The notes beneath the pieces were generated by a model that did not search any database, was not told the DNA's origin, and saw nothing but the letters and a program-made list of their open reading frames with translations. DNA of 64,000 nucleotides, taken from Nitrospirota bacterium. GTDB taxonomy: Bacteria > Nitrospirota > Thermodesulfovibrionia > Thermodesulfovibrionales > SM23-35. Below, one piece after another: positions 1 through 7,972 of this stretch (the stretch's first letter is position 1; the number at the start of each line of letters is the position of its first letter). The stretch covers positions 17,479-81,478 of the forward strand of contig JACAFF010000001.1 of NCBI GenBank assembly GCA_013388455.1, in the 5' to 3' direction. The translations under genes and the position numbers were made by a program.

Positions 1-2
1 TC

Positions 3-851
3 AGGATATTCGATCCAGCAGTGCTTATGCAGGATATAGAAGATTTAGGATTTTTTACAAGAGAATTAAAACTTGTCAAGTCATTTATTGCTAATACCCA
101 TGGCCTGATTCTTGTTACCGGACCAACTGGAAGTGGAAAGACAACTACTTTATATTCTCTCTTAAAAATACTTTCGACTTCAGAGGTTAATATATCCACG
201 ATTGAAGATCCAATAGAAATGATATATGAAGGTTTCAATCAGACCGCGGTCCAGCCGCAAATAGACGGCACATTTGCAAATTATTTGAGGACATTATTGA
301 GACAGGATCCTGACATAATTATGGTGGGAGAAATAAGAGACCTCGAGACCGCAGAAAATGCTATACAAGCAGCTCTGACAGGGCACCTTGTTCTTTCGAC
401 TTTACATACCAATGATGCTCCAAGTTCTATAACACGGTTACTTGATCTGGGAGTTCAGCCTTTCCTAATAAATGCTATATTGCTGGGGGTTATTGCACAG
501 AGACTTGTTAGGAAAGTATGCCCATATTGTAAAGAAAATTATAATTTATCAAAAGATGAATGCTATATATTGAAGATTGATTATGAGAAGGTAAAAAATT
601 ATCAGGTTGCTATTGGTAGAGGTTGCCCGGAATGTAGAGGCACAGGATATATAGGTCGAACCGGTATATTTGAAGTTATGGAAATAAATGATAAAGTTAG
701 AGAACAAATAAACGAAAAAGCATTGCCCACAACAATCAAAAAGATCGCATTGGGTCAGGGTATGATTACCCTACGGGAAAGTGCAATAAGAAAACTTCTA
801 CAGGGAATAACTACTGTAGATGAGATTATCAGAGTTACAGGCATTTCTTGA
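3..851 (+). CDS. GspE/PilB-type secretion or pilus assembly ATPase, 5' truncated by window edge
   Basis: This is the C-terminal ATPase half of a type II secretion / type IV pilus extension motor, a cytoplasmic hexamer that powers pseudopilin or pilin assembly. The frame is open back to base 3, so the N-terminus lies outside the window and the GTG at 21 is not the real start. Visible motifs are Walker A GPTGSGKT (bases 120-143), the Asp box, Walker B DIIMVGEIRD, the His box ending STLHTND, and a tetracysteine zinc site made of CPYC and CPEC. Retention of the zinc site favours GspE or PilB over the retraction ATPase PilT, which lacks it. Nothing in the window tells whether it serves secretion or pili. 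It is convergent with the FKBP gene, with an inverted-repeat element between them. Confidence 0.9.
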   Translation, partial: RIFDPAVLMQDIEDLGFFTRELKLVKSFIANTHGLILVTGPTGSGKTTTLYSLLKILSTSEVNISTIEDPIEMIYEGFNQTAVQPQIDGTFANYLRTLLRQDPDIIMVGEIRDLETAENAIQAALTGHLVLSTLHTNDAPSSITRLLDLGVQPFLINAILLGVIAQRLVRKVCPYCKENYNLSKDECYILKIDYEKVKNYQVAIGRGCPECRGTGYIGRTGIFEVMEINDKVREQINEKALPTTIKKIALGQGMITLRESAIRKLLQGITTVDEIIRVTGIS

Positions 852-861
852 ATATAAAAAC

Positions 862-932
862 TAACCCGAAAAATGTAATTAAAATAATGCAAATTTTATG
901 AGAAAATTTATTTTTCGATATTATTTGGGTTA
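862..932. repeat. TTAACC-ended inverted-repeat element, copy A (internally deleted)
   Basis: A 71-bp element runs from TAACCCGAAAAAT to ATTTGGGTTA and keeps the family core (AATGCA, GAGAAAATTTATTTTTCGATA). Only one inner arm remains, so it looks like a deletion derivative of the roughly 180-bp form at 7522 and 63642. It lies between convergent genes, and its right end supplies the stop codon of the FKBP gene. Confidence 0.7.
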
Positions 933-1673
933 AGGATTCATCATCTGTTGCATCATCTGGTCAGTATGGTATTTCATACCTTTTTCAAAAGATATAAGTT
1001 CAACTTCAAAGATTAAAGTTGCATTAGGCTCTATTATTTTACCAGCACCGCGTTCTCCATAACCAAGATTACCCGGGATAAAGATTTGCCATTTAGCTCC
1101 AGGTTTCATGAGTTGAAGAGCTTCAGAAAATCCAGGGATTACACTATTTACCCTAAAAACAGCAGGTTGTCCTCTTTTATATGAACTGTCGAATTCTGTT
1201 CCATCAATTAGTTTTCCGCTATAATTAACAGTTACTGTATCTGATAATGAGGGAGACTCACCTGTTCCTTCAGTTATTACTTTATATTGAAGACCACTGG
1301 CAAGAGTAATGACGCCTTCTTTTTTCTTGTTTTCTTCAAGGAAAGCATCGCCCTCTTTTTTGTTCTTTTCAGCAAGCTCTTTTTGACGTTCCATCTGTTT
1401 AGCCATTAACTCTTTCTGAAGGGTAGCGAGAATATCGTTCATCTCTTGCTCACTCAATAATGTCTTTTTTTCTTCAATCGCATCATTTATGCCTTTTGCA
1501 AGGGCATCAGGATTAATATCAAGAGATTGGTTTTTCATATTTGCTCCGATATTTACTCCTATACTATAACTTATTCTATCTTTGTCATCTTTCAATTCAA
1601 ACTTTTTATCTTCTGCAAAAACCCCCTGAGCAACAAGAATGATACCCAAAATAAATACTATGTAAAATCTCAT
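930..1673 (-). CDS. FKBP-type peptidyl-prolyl cis-trans isomerase, exported (FkpA/Mip-like)
   Basis: It catalyses cis-trans isomerisation of proline peptide bonds, probably as a periplasmic folding helper. The start is the ATG at 1673, preceded by AAGGAG; a TTG at 1688 would place the ribosome binding site inside the gene. A signal peptide covers residues 1-20 and ends GVFA. A helical FKBP_N dimerisation region rich in Lys and Glu follows (about 25-115), then a C-terminal FKBP domain (about 125-230) with GTEFDSSYKRGQP and the IPGNLGYGERGAG loop. The tail is Met-rich (QMMQQMMNP). The stop codon falls inside repeat copy A, so the very C-terminus may have been reshaped by that element. Length (247 aa) is normal for FkpA/Mip proteins. 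Confidence 0.88.
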   Translation of the reverse strand: MRFYIVFILGIILVAQGVFAEDKKFELKDDKDRISYSIGVNIGANMKNQSLDINPDALAKGINDAIEEKKTLLSEQEMNDILATLQKELMAKQMERQKELAEKNKKEGDAFLEENKKKEGVITLASGLQYKVITEGTGESPSLSDTVTVNYSGKLIDGTEFDSSYKRGQPAVFRVNSVIPGFSEALQLMKPGAKWQIFIPGNLGYGERGAGKIIEPNATLIFEVELISFEKGMKYHTDQMMQQMMNP

Positions 1674-1732
1674 ATAATCTCCTTTCAAGAGTATTTTTTT
1701 ATATTATAAAAATATAGAGGGACTTTGTCTAT

Positions 1733-2188
1733 TCAGATTTCAAAGATAAACTCTATTTCAACTGTTGAATTCAGAGGGAGCACAGGTACACCTATTGCTG
1801 CGCGTGAATGCCTGCCAGCTTCGCCAAATATCTCGGCAATTAAATCGGAGGCAGCATTGAGGACTTTTGGATGCTCTATGAAATCAGGTGATGATGCAAT
1901 ATAACCGGTAATCTTTATACATCTTTTGACCCTGTTAAGGGTTCCAAGATATTTTTTTAGAACCGAGAGAGCATTTATAGTAGCAATTCTGGCATCTTCC
2001 CTTGCCTCGTCCAGAGAAACAGATTCATTAACCCGTCCTGTCCTTAACAATTTCCCGTTAATGAGAGGAAGTATACCGCTTAAAAAAATTAAATTTCCTG
2101 TTTGGATAAACGGAACATAAGACCCAAGAGGCTGAGGGACTTCAGGTAAGTCTATGCCTAATTCCTTCAATTTTTTTTCAGGTGACAT
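1733..2188 (-). CDS. RidA/YjgF-family protein (long form)
   Basis: RidA-family proteins hydrolyse reactive enamine/imine intermediates from PLP enzymes; the long (about 150 aa) subgroup to which this belongs is less well defined. Visible family features are the GNLIFLSGILPL strand near residue 33, the ARIATINALSVLKKYLG helix, and a C-terminal R-A-A-I-GVPVLPLNSTVEIEFIFEI segment holding the conserved Arg of the trimer-interface pocket. The start overlaps the leuC stop by one base (TAATG), so the two genes are translationally coupled, which fits a damage-control role in branched-chain metabolism. A function as an RNase, sometimes annotated for this family, is not supported by anything seen here. 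Confidence 0.82.
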   Translation of the reverse strand: MSPEKKLKELGIDLPEVPQPLGSYVPFIQTGNLIFLSGILPLINGKLLRTGRVNESVSLDEAREDARIATINALSVLKKYLGTLNRVKRCIKITGYIASSPDFIEHPKVLNAASDLIAEIFGEAGRHSRAAIGVPVLPLNSTVEIEFIFEI

Positions 2189-3447
2189 TACAATCCTAAT
2201 TCCTCAGGTGTTCCTATTCTGCCAAGCACTGCAGATGCTGCTGCTACTGCAGGATTGGAGAGATAAACCTCACTCTCAGGATGCCCCATTCTCCCAATAA
2301 AATTTCTGTTTGTTGTAGCGAGCGCTCTTTCGCCTTTTGCAAGAATTCCCATATGCCCACCAAGACAAGGACCACATGTTGGAGTAGAGACAACTGCCTC
2401 TGCTTCAATAAAAATATCGAGGAGGCCTTCTTTCATAGCCTGGCGAAAAATTTGTTGTGTAGCAGGAATTACAATCATTCTTACATTTGGGTTCACCTTT
2501 CTCCCTTTTATTACAGATGCAGCCTCCCTTAAATCCTCAAGTCTTCCATTTGTACATGACCCAATTACAACCTGATCAAGATAGACTTCGAATAATTCTA
2601 CTGCAGGTCTGGTATTAGATGGCAGGTGTGGACACGAGACAGTTAATGGAATTTTTGAACAGTCATATTCACGTACTTCAATATATTTAGCAGTTTTATC
2701 AGACTTATAATAAACCGGTCGTCTTTTTGCTCTTTTTCTCTCATAAGATTTTGTGATTCTATCCGGCACAATGATACCGCTCTTTCCACCAGCCTCTATT
2801 GCCATATTGCACATGGTAAGTCTTCCGTGCATAGGAAGATTTTTTATGGTTTCTCCTTCGAATTCCATTGCTCTATATAAAGCACCATCAACCCCTATAT
2901 CACCGATTGTATGAAGTATCAGATCCTTGCCGCTGACCCATTTGTTAAGTTTGCCATAATAAATAAATTTCATTGATTCAGGAACTTTGAACCAGCATTC
3001 GCCTGTTGCCATCGCTGCTGCTACATCTGTTGAGCCAACACCAGTTGAAAAAGCTCCAAGTGCACCATATGTGCATGTATGGCTATCAGCACCTATTACA
3101 AGATCACCTGATACAACCAATCCTTCCTCAGGTAGAAGCGCATGTTCAATACCCATTCTACCTATCTCAAAATAAAGACCGAGATTATATTCCTTTGAAA
3201 AATCTCTGAGCATCTTGCACTGTTCTGCTGCTTTTATGTCTTTTTGTGGTGCAAAATGGTCAGGAATTAAAGCTATGCGGGTTTTGTTAAAAACATCTTT
3301 TGCCCCGATCTTTTTGAATTCTGATATTGCAATAGGAGCTGTTATGTCATTAGCTAAAATGAGATCCACCTTTGCGTTTATGAGCTCACCAGATGAGACG
3401 GTTTTTTTACCTGCATGGACAGATAGAATCTTTTCTGTTATCGTCAT
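2188..3447 (-). CDS. leuC: 3-isopropylmalate dehydratase large subunit (LeuC, archaeal-type / homoaconitase family)
   Basis: This [4Fe-4S] dehydratase isomerises 2- to 3-isopropylmalate in leucine synthesis when joined to a LeuD small subunit. The start is the ATG at 3447, six bases downstream of a GGAGG; the upstream TTG would include that site in the gene. Cluster ligands are recognisable in GSCTNGR and in [10 protein letters not shown] near the C-terminus, and [10 protein letters not shown] contains the third Cys. At 419 aa it matches the shorter LeuC subgroup shared with homoaconitase, so exact substrate is uncertain. No leuD is adjacent: the next gene in the unit is ridA, so the small subunit must be elsewhere. 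Confidence 0.85.
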   Translation of the reverse strand: MTITEKILSVHAGKKTVSSGELINAKVDLILANDITAPIAISEFKKIGAKDVFNKTRIALIPDHFAPQKDIKAAEQCKMLRDFSKEYNLGLYFEIGRMGIEHALLPEEGLVVSGDLVIGADSHTCTYGALGAFSTGVGSTDVAAAMATGECWFKVPESMKFIYYGKLNKWVSGKDLILHTIGDIGVDGALYRAMEFEGETIKNLPMHGRLTMCNMAIEAGGKSGIIVPDRITKSYERKRAKRRPVYYKSDKTAKYIEVREYDCSKIPLTVSCPHLPSNTRPAVELFEVYLDQVVIGSCTNGRLEDLREAASVIKGRKVNPNVRMIVIPATQQIFRQAMKEGLLDIFIEAEAVVSTPTCGPCLGGHMGILAKGERALATTNRNFIGRMGHPESEVYLSNPAVAAASAVLGRIGTPEELGL

Positions 3448-3575
3448 ATGTATCCTCCGATTCAAAGTATTTATTATTATACCTGAGCTTAATGGACAAC
3501 AGCTACCTTCTGAAATAGGATAATTATTTTATGAATTGTTCAAGTTCACTGCTGACAGAAATAATTCTTTGTCTT

Positions 3576-3594
3576 GACAGGCGAGACGCCTGTC
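3576..3594. repeat. Small perfect hairpin GACAGGCG-AGA-CGCCTGTC
   Basis: An 8-bp perfect inverted repeat with a 3-base loop lies in the intergenic region between leuC and the carboxylase operon. No T-run follows, so it is not a convincing terminator. Its GC-rich composition differs from the surroundings, which suggests a dispersed repeat remnant. Confidence 0.4.
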
Positions 3595-3674
3595 CTACGT
3601 TTGTTTGGTAACCTTTTTACTATCCTCTCTCTTTTTAGCGGAATATTTGTTTTGGACAAGTATGACGCAAGTTA

Positions 3675-3683
3675 TGTTAGAAT
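3675..3683 (+). promoter_or_regulatory. Candidate extended -10 promoter of the carboxylase operon
   Basis: TGTTAGAAT has the TGn extension and five of six matches to TATAAT, placing a start near 3690, about 28 bases before the pycA ATG. No convincing -35 box is correctly spaced, so this is tentative. Confidence 0.35.
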
Positions 3684-3717
3684 ATGAATTATTTTCGATA
3701 AATATTAAGGAATATCC

Positions 3718-5175
3718 ATGCATAGGAAAATCAATAAGATACTAATTGCTAATCGTGGTGTTACTGCTGTAAGAATTATGCATACTTGCAGGGACAGAAA
3801 AATTCCGACTACTGCAGTTTACAGCACGCCTGATCGTCTGGCACATCACGTATTTACGGCTGATTCAGCAATTCATATTGGTGAAGCCCCTCCATTGGAA
3901 TCTTATTTAAATATGGAGAAGATGATAGCGGCAGCTATTCAAAGCAAGTCAGATGCAATTCATCCTGGATGGGGCTTCCTTGCAGAGAATCCTGTTTTTG
4001 CTAAAATGGTTCAGGATGCTGGTCTTATCTGGATAGGTCCCTCTCCTGAAGTAATCAAGTCTCTCGGAGATAAAATTCAGGCAAAAAGACTCGCTCAAAA
4101 AGCAAATGTTCCAACTATCCCTGGTATCATAAATGTCACAAACACTGAGCAGATAAAGAAGTGGATGAAAAAAGAGAATATAAAGTATCCAATAATGATA
4201 AAGGCAGTAGCAGGCGGTGGTGGGAAAGGTATGGTGAAAGTTTCGAGTGAAGATGAATTAACTCGGGCTTTTCAACAAGCACGATCCGAAGCCCTTAAAG
4301 CATTTGGTGATGAAAGGGTTCTGGTAGAAAAGTATATAGAACTTGGGCGGCATATAGAAGTTCAGATAGTTGCAGATGAGTATGGCAATGTAGTCCATCT
4401 TTATGAAAGAGAGTGCACAATACAGAGGCGCAATCAAAAGATTATAGAAGAAGCTCCGTCTCCATCAATTAATGAAGATCTTCGTAGAGAGATATGTTTT
4501 ACAGCAGTGCGACTGATGCGGGAAATAGGTTATACATCTGCTGGAACTGTAGAATTTATTTTTGATTCATCAACAAGAAAATTCTATTTTCTTGAAGTAA
4601 ATACAAGGCTTCAGGTTGAGCATGGTATAACTGAACTCATAACAGGTCTGGATATTGTTGGAATTATGATTGATGTTGCAATGAAAAAGAAACTTGCTTT
4701 TAAACAATCGGATATTATGCCAAACAGATGGGCACTTGAGGTGCGAATGAATGCAGAAGATCCAAAAACCTTCAGTCCATCATTCGGAAAGATTACCAGA
4801 TTACAGGTGCCGCAAGGTCCTGGCGTGAGAATCGCTACAGGCGTATACGAGGGTGCAGATATACCACCTTATTATGATTCACTTTTTATGTTAGTTATAA
4901 CAGCAGGGGTAGACAGAGAGGATGCAATACGCGTTATGGATCGAGCTCTCAGTAGAAACCTGCGTGTCGAGGGTGTTAAAACTCTTGCACCACTACTTTT
5001 AAGTATAATAAGGCATCCTGCTTTTATTGCTGGGGAGTACTCCACACGTTTTATTGAAGAACATATGGATGAACTCATCTCTATGTTTAAGGAAAAAGAC
5101 AGTGAAGATGAAGTACTGAAGATCGCAAGATATGTTGCTGAAATATCTGCTCTCGGACCTCAGAAATGGATGTAA
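3718..5175 (+). CDS. pycA: Biotin carboxylase subunit (pyruvate/acyl-CoA carboxylase subunit A)
   Basis: It uses ATP and bicarbonate to carboxylate biotin on a carrier domain. Domains in order are the biotin carboxylase N-terminal fold (about 1-115), ATP-grasp (about 116-325) with glycine-rich loop AGGGGKGM, and the C-terminal fold (about 335-440). ERECTIQRRNQK and VNTRLQVEHG, the catalytic segment, are intact. At 485 aa it is a stand-alone subunit. The partner gene starts 13 bases after its stop, so the carboxyltransferase plus carrier are encoded next door as in two-subunit pyruvate or 2-oxoglutarate carboxylases. The substrate is set by that partner, whose active site is divergent. Confidence 0.88.
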   Translation: MHRKINKILIANRGVTAVRIMHTCRDRKIPTTAVYSTPDRLAHHVFTADSAIHIGEAPPLESYLNMEKMIAAAIQSKSDAIHPGWGFLAENPVFAKMVQDAGLIWIGPSPEVIKSLGDKIQAKRLAQKANVPTIPGIINVTNTEQIKKWMKKENIKYPIMIKAVAGGGGKGMVKVSSEDELTRAFQQARSEALKAFGDERVLVEKYIELGRHIEVQIVADEYGNVVHLYERECTIQRRNQKIIEEAPSPSINEDLRREICFTAVRLMREIGYTSAGTVEFIFDSSTRKFYFLEVNTRLQVEHGITELITGLDIVGIMIDVAMKKKLAFKQSDIMPNRWALEVRMNAEDPKTFSPSFGKITRLQVPQGPGVRIATGVYEGADIPPYYDSLFMLVITAGVDREDAIRVMDRALSRNLRVEGVKTLAPLLLSIIRHPAFIAGEYSTRFIEEHMDELISMFKEKDSEDEVLKIARYVAEISALGPQKWM

Positions 5176-5188
5176 AGGATTGTGTTTG

Positions 5189-7252
5189 ATGAATAACAAA
5201 AAAGCAAAAAAGAAAAAAATAGAAAAAGAGAATAAGAAAAATTATATATTCGTAAAACCAGGCATGTCACCTGTTGATATTGTTAGGACTGTGCGTTCTC
5301 TCAAGGGCGTTTGCTTTACATCGGTTGGTATGCGTGACGCAGGACAATCTGATTATAAGAACCGTCATCGTATTTATGACCTTTCAACTCTTGCACCCTA
5401 TTACAATAGGATGGGCTTATTTAGTGCAGAATGCCATGGAGGTGCAAGGTGGCATGTTGGTGTCATGAACCGCAGGGAAAGTCCATTCGAAGAGTTAAAC
5501 ATCTTAAGAGAGACAATGCCAAATGTGCTTTTGCAAACTCTTATACGTGAGACAAATCTATGGGGATATCGACCATATCCTAAGAATGTGATTGAATATG
5601 TTATCTCACGGGTTGACATCGATGTCTGGAGGTGTTTCTCGTTTCTGAATGATGTTAGAAATATGCGAGCAGTTGCAGAAGTTGTAATGAACAGGGGAAA
5701 GCTTTTTGAACCTGCGATATCATTTACAATGGCAGACTGGACAACAAATGAATATTATCTAAATGTTGTGAAAGAAATTGTTAATCTCTGCGGAGGCACA
5801 GATCAAATAATATTATGCATTAAGGATATGGCTGGGGTGGGTAGCATTAAAAGAATAGGGAATCTTATTGATGCAATAAAACAAAAATATCCTGAACTTG
5901 TAATTAATTATCACAGACATATAACCGATGGTCTTGCAATGCCTGCCTTTCTATCTGCGGCTCGGGCAGGAGCTAAGATTTTTGATGTTGAAGAAGATTC
6001 TCTTGTCCGTTTTTACGGACACTCACCCATATTAGGTGTTCATGCGTATTTTGAAGAGATGGGAATACACGTAAATCTTGATAGGAATGAGGCTGAGTCA
6101 GCAGTACAGAAGGTAAGGGAATGGATAGGTTTTTATGATTGGGCTGAATCACCTTTTAAAGGTTTTGATCATACAGTTACTTATCATAAAATGCCAGGAG
6201 GTGCTTTCCCAAGTTCATTCGAACAGGCTGATAAAGGGGGGTTCCTTCATTTAATGCCAGCAATCTTGAAAGTAATGTCTTTATATAACAAAATTATCCA
6301 TTACTTTGATGTTACCCCAGGTTCTCAGATTACTTGGGTAACATGTAGTGGTATTGTAAACAGGTATGCAAAAGCAAAAGGGGAGGCCGGAGTCAGACAT
6401 CTCATAGAGCTTCTCACAAAATTTATTGAACAGAAATCATTGAATTTTAACGATATGGATAAAATTGAACAGGATGAGTTGCTTTATCTTTTCAAGAATG
6501 CACCAGGGGATTTCAAGAATCTTATTCTTGGCCATTATGGCAGGTTACCTATGGGATGGCCACCGGAATGGGTTTATAAAAGTACATTCGGTGATGAATG
6601 GGAGCAAAAGATAAAGGAAAGAATAGAGCTTTCTCCGCTTGATTCATTACCCGATGATGATCTGGTTAGTCTAAGGCAGGAACTAACAGTCGCTATTAAC
6701 AGAGAACCAACAGAGGAAGAGTTCATTCTATACCTGATGCATCCGAAAGATGCATTAGAGATGATTGAGTTTAGAGAAAAGTATGGAGAATCGCCTTTGG
6801 TATTACCAACACCTGTATGGAGAGAAGGTCTGAAAAGACCGGATGACAGAGTAGATTTTGAGCTGTGGGGAAAGCCTTATAGTATTGAACTTGTATCAGT
6901 TGGGGCTGAACATGAAGGCATAATTCATGTTGTTATGCGTGTTAACAATAAGACAAGGGTTTATAGTGTAGAGACTCCAAGAGCAAAGAAGGTAGAGATT
7001 AGAATAGCTAAACGTCCAAATGAAATAGGAGCACCTATTAATGGCAATATCTGGAGGATTGGTAATCCTGAGAGAGGTAAACTCAAGGTTGGTGATATAG
7101 TTCACAAGGGTGAAGAGATAGCAAATCTTGAAGCAATGAAGATGGAAAACGCAATTGTTGCTCCTTTCGATGGGCAAATTACTGAAATATGTGTAAGACT
7201 GAACGACTTTGTTGTTGAAGGCCAGCTTTTATTTATCTTAGAAAAACAATAA
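5189..7252 (+). CDS. pycB: Carboxyltransferase-biotin carrier subunit (pyruvate carboxylase subunit B-like), divergent active site
   Basis: This 687-aa protein should transfer CO2 from biotin to a 2-oxoacid. The ATG at 5189 is chosen because it has an upstream AAAGGA and avoids a 44-base overlap with pycA. A Lys-rich tail (1-25) precedes an HMGL-like TIM-barrel (about 30-320), a conserved carboxylase region (to about 500), a linker, and a biotinyl domain with EAMKMEN (biotin Lys 651). Retained residues are R49, D50 and Q53 of the substrate loop, the probable carbamylated K212 in KDMAG, and metal ligands H242/H244. The usual RDAHQS reads RDAGQS, and the GGQ-T-N or GGM-S-N segment bearing the proton-shuttling Thr/Ser reads GGAFPSS, with Pro341 at that position. 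Pyruvate or 2-oxoglutarate carboxylase and oxaloacetate decarboxylase alpha are all possible; no membrane decarboxylase subunits are nearby. Confidence 0.8.
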   Translation: MNNKKAKKKKIEKENKKNYIFVKPGMSPVDIVRTVRSLKGVCFTSVGMRDAGQSDYKNRHRIYDLSTLAPYYNRMGLFSAECHGGARWHVGVMNRRESPFEELNILRETMPNVLLQTLIRETNLWGYRPYPKNVIEYVISRVDIDVWRCFSFLNDVRNMRAVAEVVMNRGKLFEPAISFTMADWTTNEYYLNVVKEIVNLCGGTDQIILCIKDMAGVGSIKRIGNLIDAIKQKYPELVINYHRHITDGLAMPAFLSAARAGAKIFDVEEDSLVRFYGHSPILGVHAYFEEMGIHVNLDRNEAESAVQKVREWIGFYDWAESPFKGFDHTVTYHKMPGGAFPSSFEQADKGGFLHLMPAILKVMSLYNKIIHYFDVTPGSQITWVTCSGIVNRYAKAKGEAGVRHLIELLTKFIEQKSLNFNDMDKIEQDELLYLFKNAPGDFKNLILGHYGRLPMGWPPEWVYKSTFGDEWEQKIKERIELSPLDSLPDDDLVSLRQELTVAINREPTEEEFILYLMHPKDALEMIEFREKYGESPLVLPTPVWREGLKRPDDRVDFELWGKPYSIELVSVGAEHEGIIHVVMRVNNKTRVYSVETPRAKKVEIRIAKRPNEIGAPINGNIWRIGNPERGKLKVGDIVHKGEEIANLEAMKMENAIVAPFDGQITEICVRLNDFVVEGQLLFILEKQ

Positions 7253-7352
7253 TAAAAAATCAAAAATATATATTTGAAACAAGATAAACTGTACCAAAAT
7301 ATAGCATCAAAATTTATTGACAGGAACAATAATTTTGTAGTAATTATTTTAT

Positions 7353-7447
7353 AAAAGGGGAGTAGCTGAACAGTGGCTATCGTCAATACGTTCATATAAA
7401 TGGGCCGGTACCACTGGTTAGTAAAACTAACAAGCGAGACCTTTACC
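7353..7447 (+). ncRNA. yybP-ykoY (manganese) riboswitch aptamer
   Basis: The conserved blocks of the yybP-ykoY class appear in order: AAAGGGGAGTAGC, then CGTCAATACG, a GGGCCGGTACCACTGG hairpin region, and AAGCGAGACCTTTACC closing the P1 stem with TAAAAGG. Known members bind Mn2+ and switch on export or homeostasis genes. The 3' strand of P1 is also the left arm of the terminator that follows, so ligand binding should block termination (an ON switch). The first downstream frame is a wrecked htpX, then a P2-type ATPase. Called by eye; a covariance model was not run. Confidence 0.85.
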
Positions 7448-7484
7448 ACATATTTTTAAGAATATGAGGTGAAGGTCTTTTTTT
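7437..7484 (+). terminator. Riboswitch expression-platform terminator
   Basis: AGACCTTTACC...ATATT pairs with AATAT...GGTGAAGGTCT and is followed by seven T residues. The left arm overlaps the closing P1 strand of the manganese aptamer, so the two structures are mutually exclusive. Confidence 0.85.
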
Positions 7485-7497
7485 ATGAAAGGTGAAT

Positions 7498-7838
7498 ATG
7501 AACACTTTAAAAACAATGATATTAACCTAAAAAAATGCATTTAGATTAATGCAGATTTGTGAGAAAATTTATTTTTCGATACCTTAGTGTACCTATAACT
7601 AATAGTTTTATGAATATTTTTATCCATATAACAAATAAAAATAATTTAATAATTTCATCGAGTTAAAGAAATTTTCGAGCAATATCTGCATTATTTGGGT
7701 TAATAGTTACTTTGATACTCATGCTTATAGGCGTTGGGGCTATTTATGGAGTAGAACTGTAAACTCTTTAGTACCCATCCTCCAATAGAAGAAAGGATAG
7801 CGAGACTTGAGGTTATGGTATATGGTATTAGGTATTAA
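7498..7838 (+). pseudogene. htpX: htpX (M48 membrane metalloprotease) pseudogene, interrupted and internally deleted
   Basis: A ribosome binding site AAAGGTG precedes an ATG at 7498 that reads MNTLKTMIL, the usual HtpX beginning. The frame is then cut at 7522 by repeat copy B. Excising the repeat with one TTAA restores MIL-IVTLILMLIGVGAIYG, the first membrane helix. A stop follows, and bases 7764-7838 read LFSTHPPIEERIARLE, the conserved HtpX C-terminus, ending in TAA. Most of the protease, including the HExxH motif, is missing. HtpX normally degrades damaged inner-membrane proteins. The riboswitch lies directly upstream, so htpX was apparently its original first target. Confidence 0.75.
7522..7703. 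mobile_element. TTAACC-ended inverted-repeat element (MITE-like), copy B, inserted in htpX
   Basis: The 182-bp element starts TTAACCTAAA and ends TTTGGGTTAA. Inverted subterminal arms read AATGCAGAT-TTGTGAGAAAATTTATTT on the left and, inverted, AATGCAGATATTGCTCGAAAATTT on the right. Both ends carry TTAA, one of which is the probable target duplication because removing the element with one TTAA restores the htpX frame. No coding capacity is present. Confidence 0.78.
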
Positions 7839-7972
7839 AGGGATGATGAGATGACAGATACAAAAACTAAAAACTTACTATTAAACCTGATTTTATTGCT
7901 GAGGATATTTTTGAAGTGGCTTAATGGATTATGCGTAAAATAAAAGTTGTTATAGAATAATAGCGAATAAAT

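Noticed and set aside
3576..3594. Terminator after leuC
   Set aside because: The hairpin is perfect but has no T-run, and it lies upstream of leuC with respect to its transcription.
7102..7449. Minus-strand 115-codon frame covering the riboswitch and pycB end
   Set aside because: No ribosome site or homology; it runs through the conserved biotinyl domain and the aptamer in antisense.
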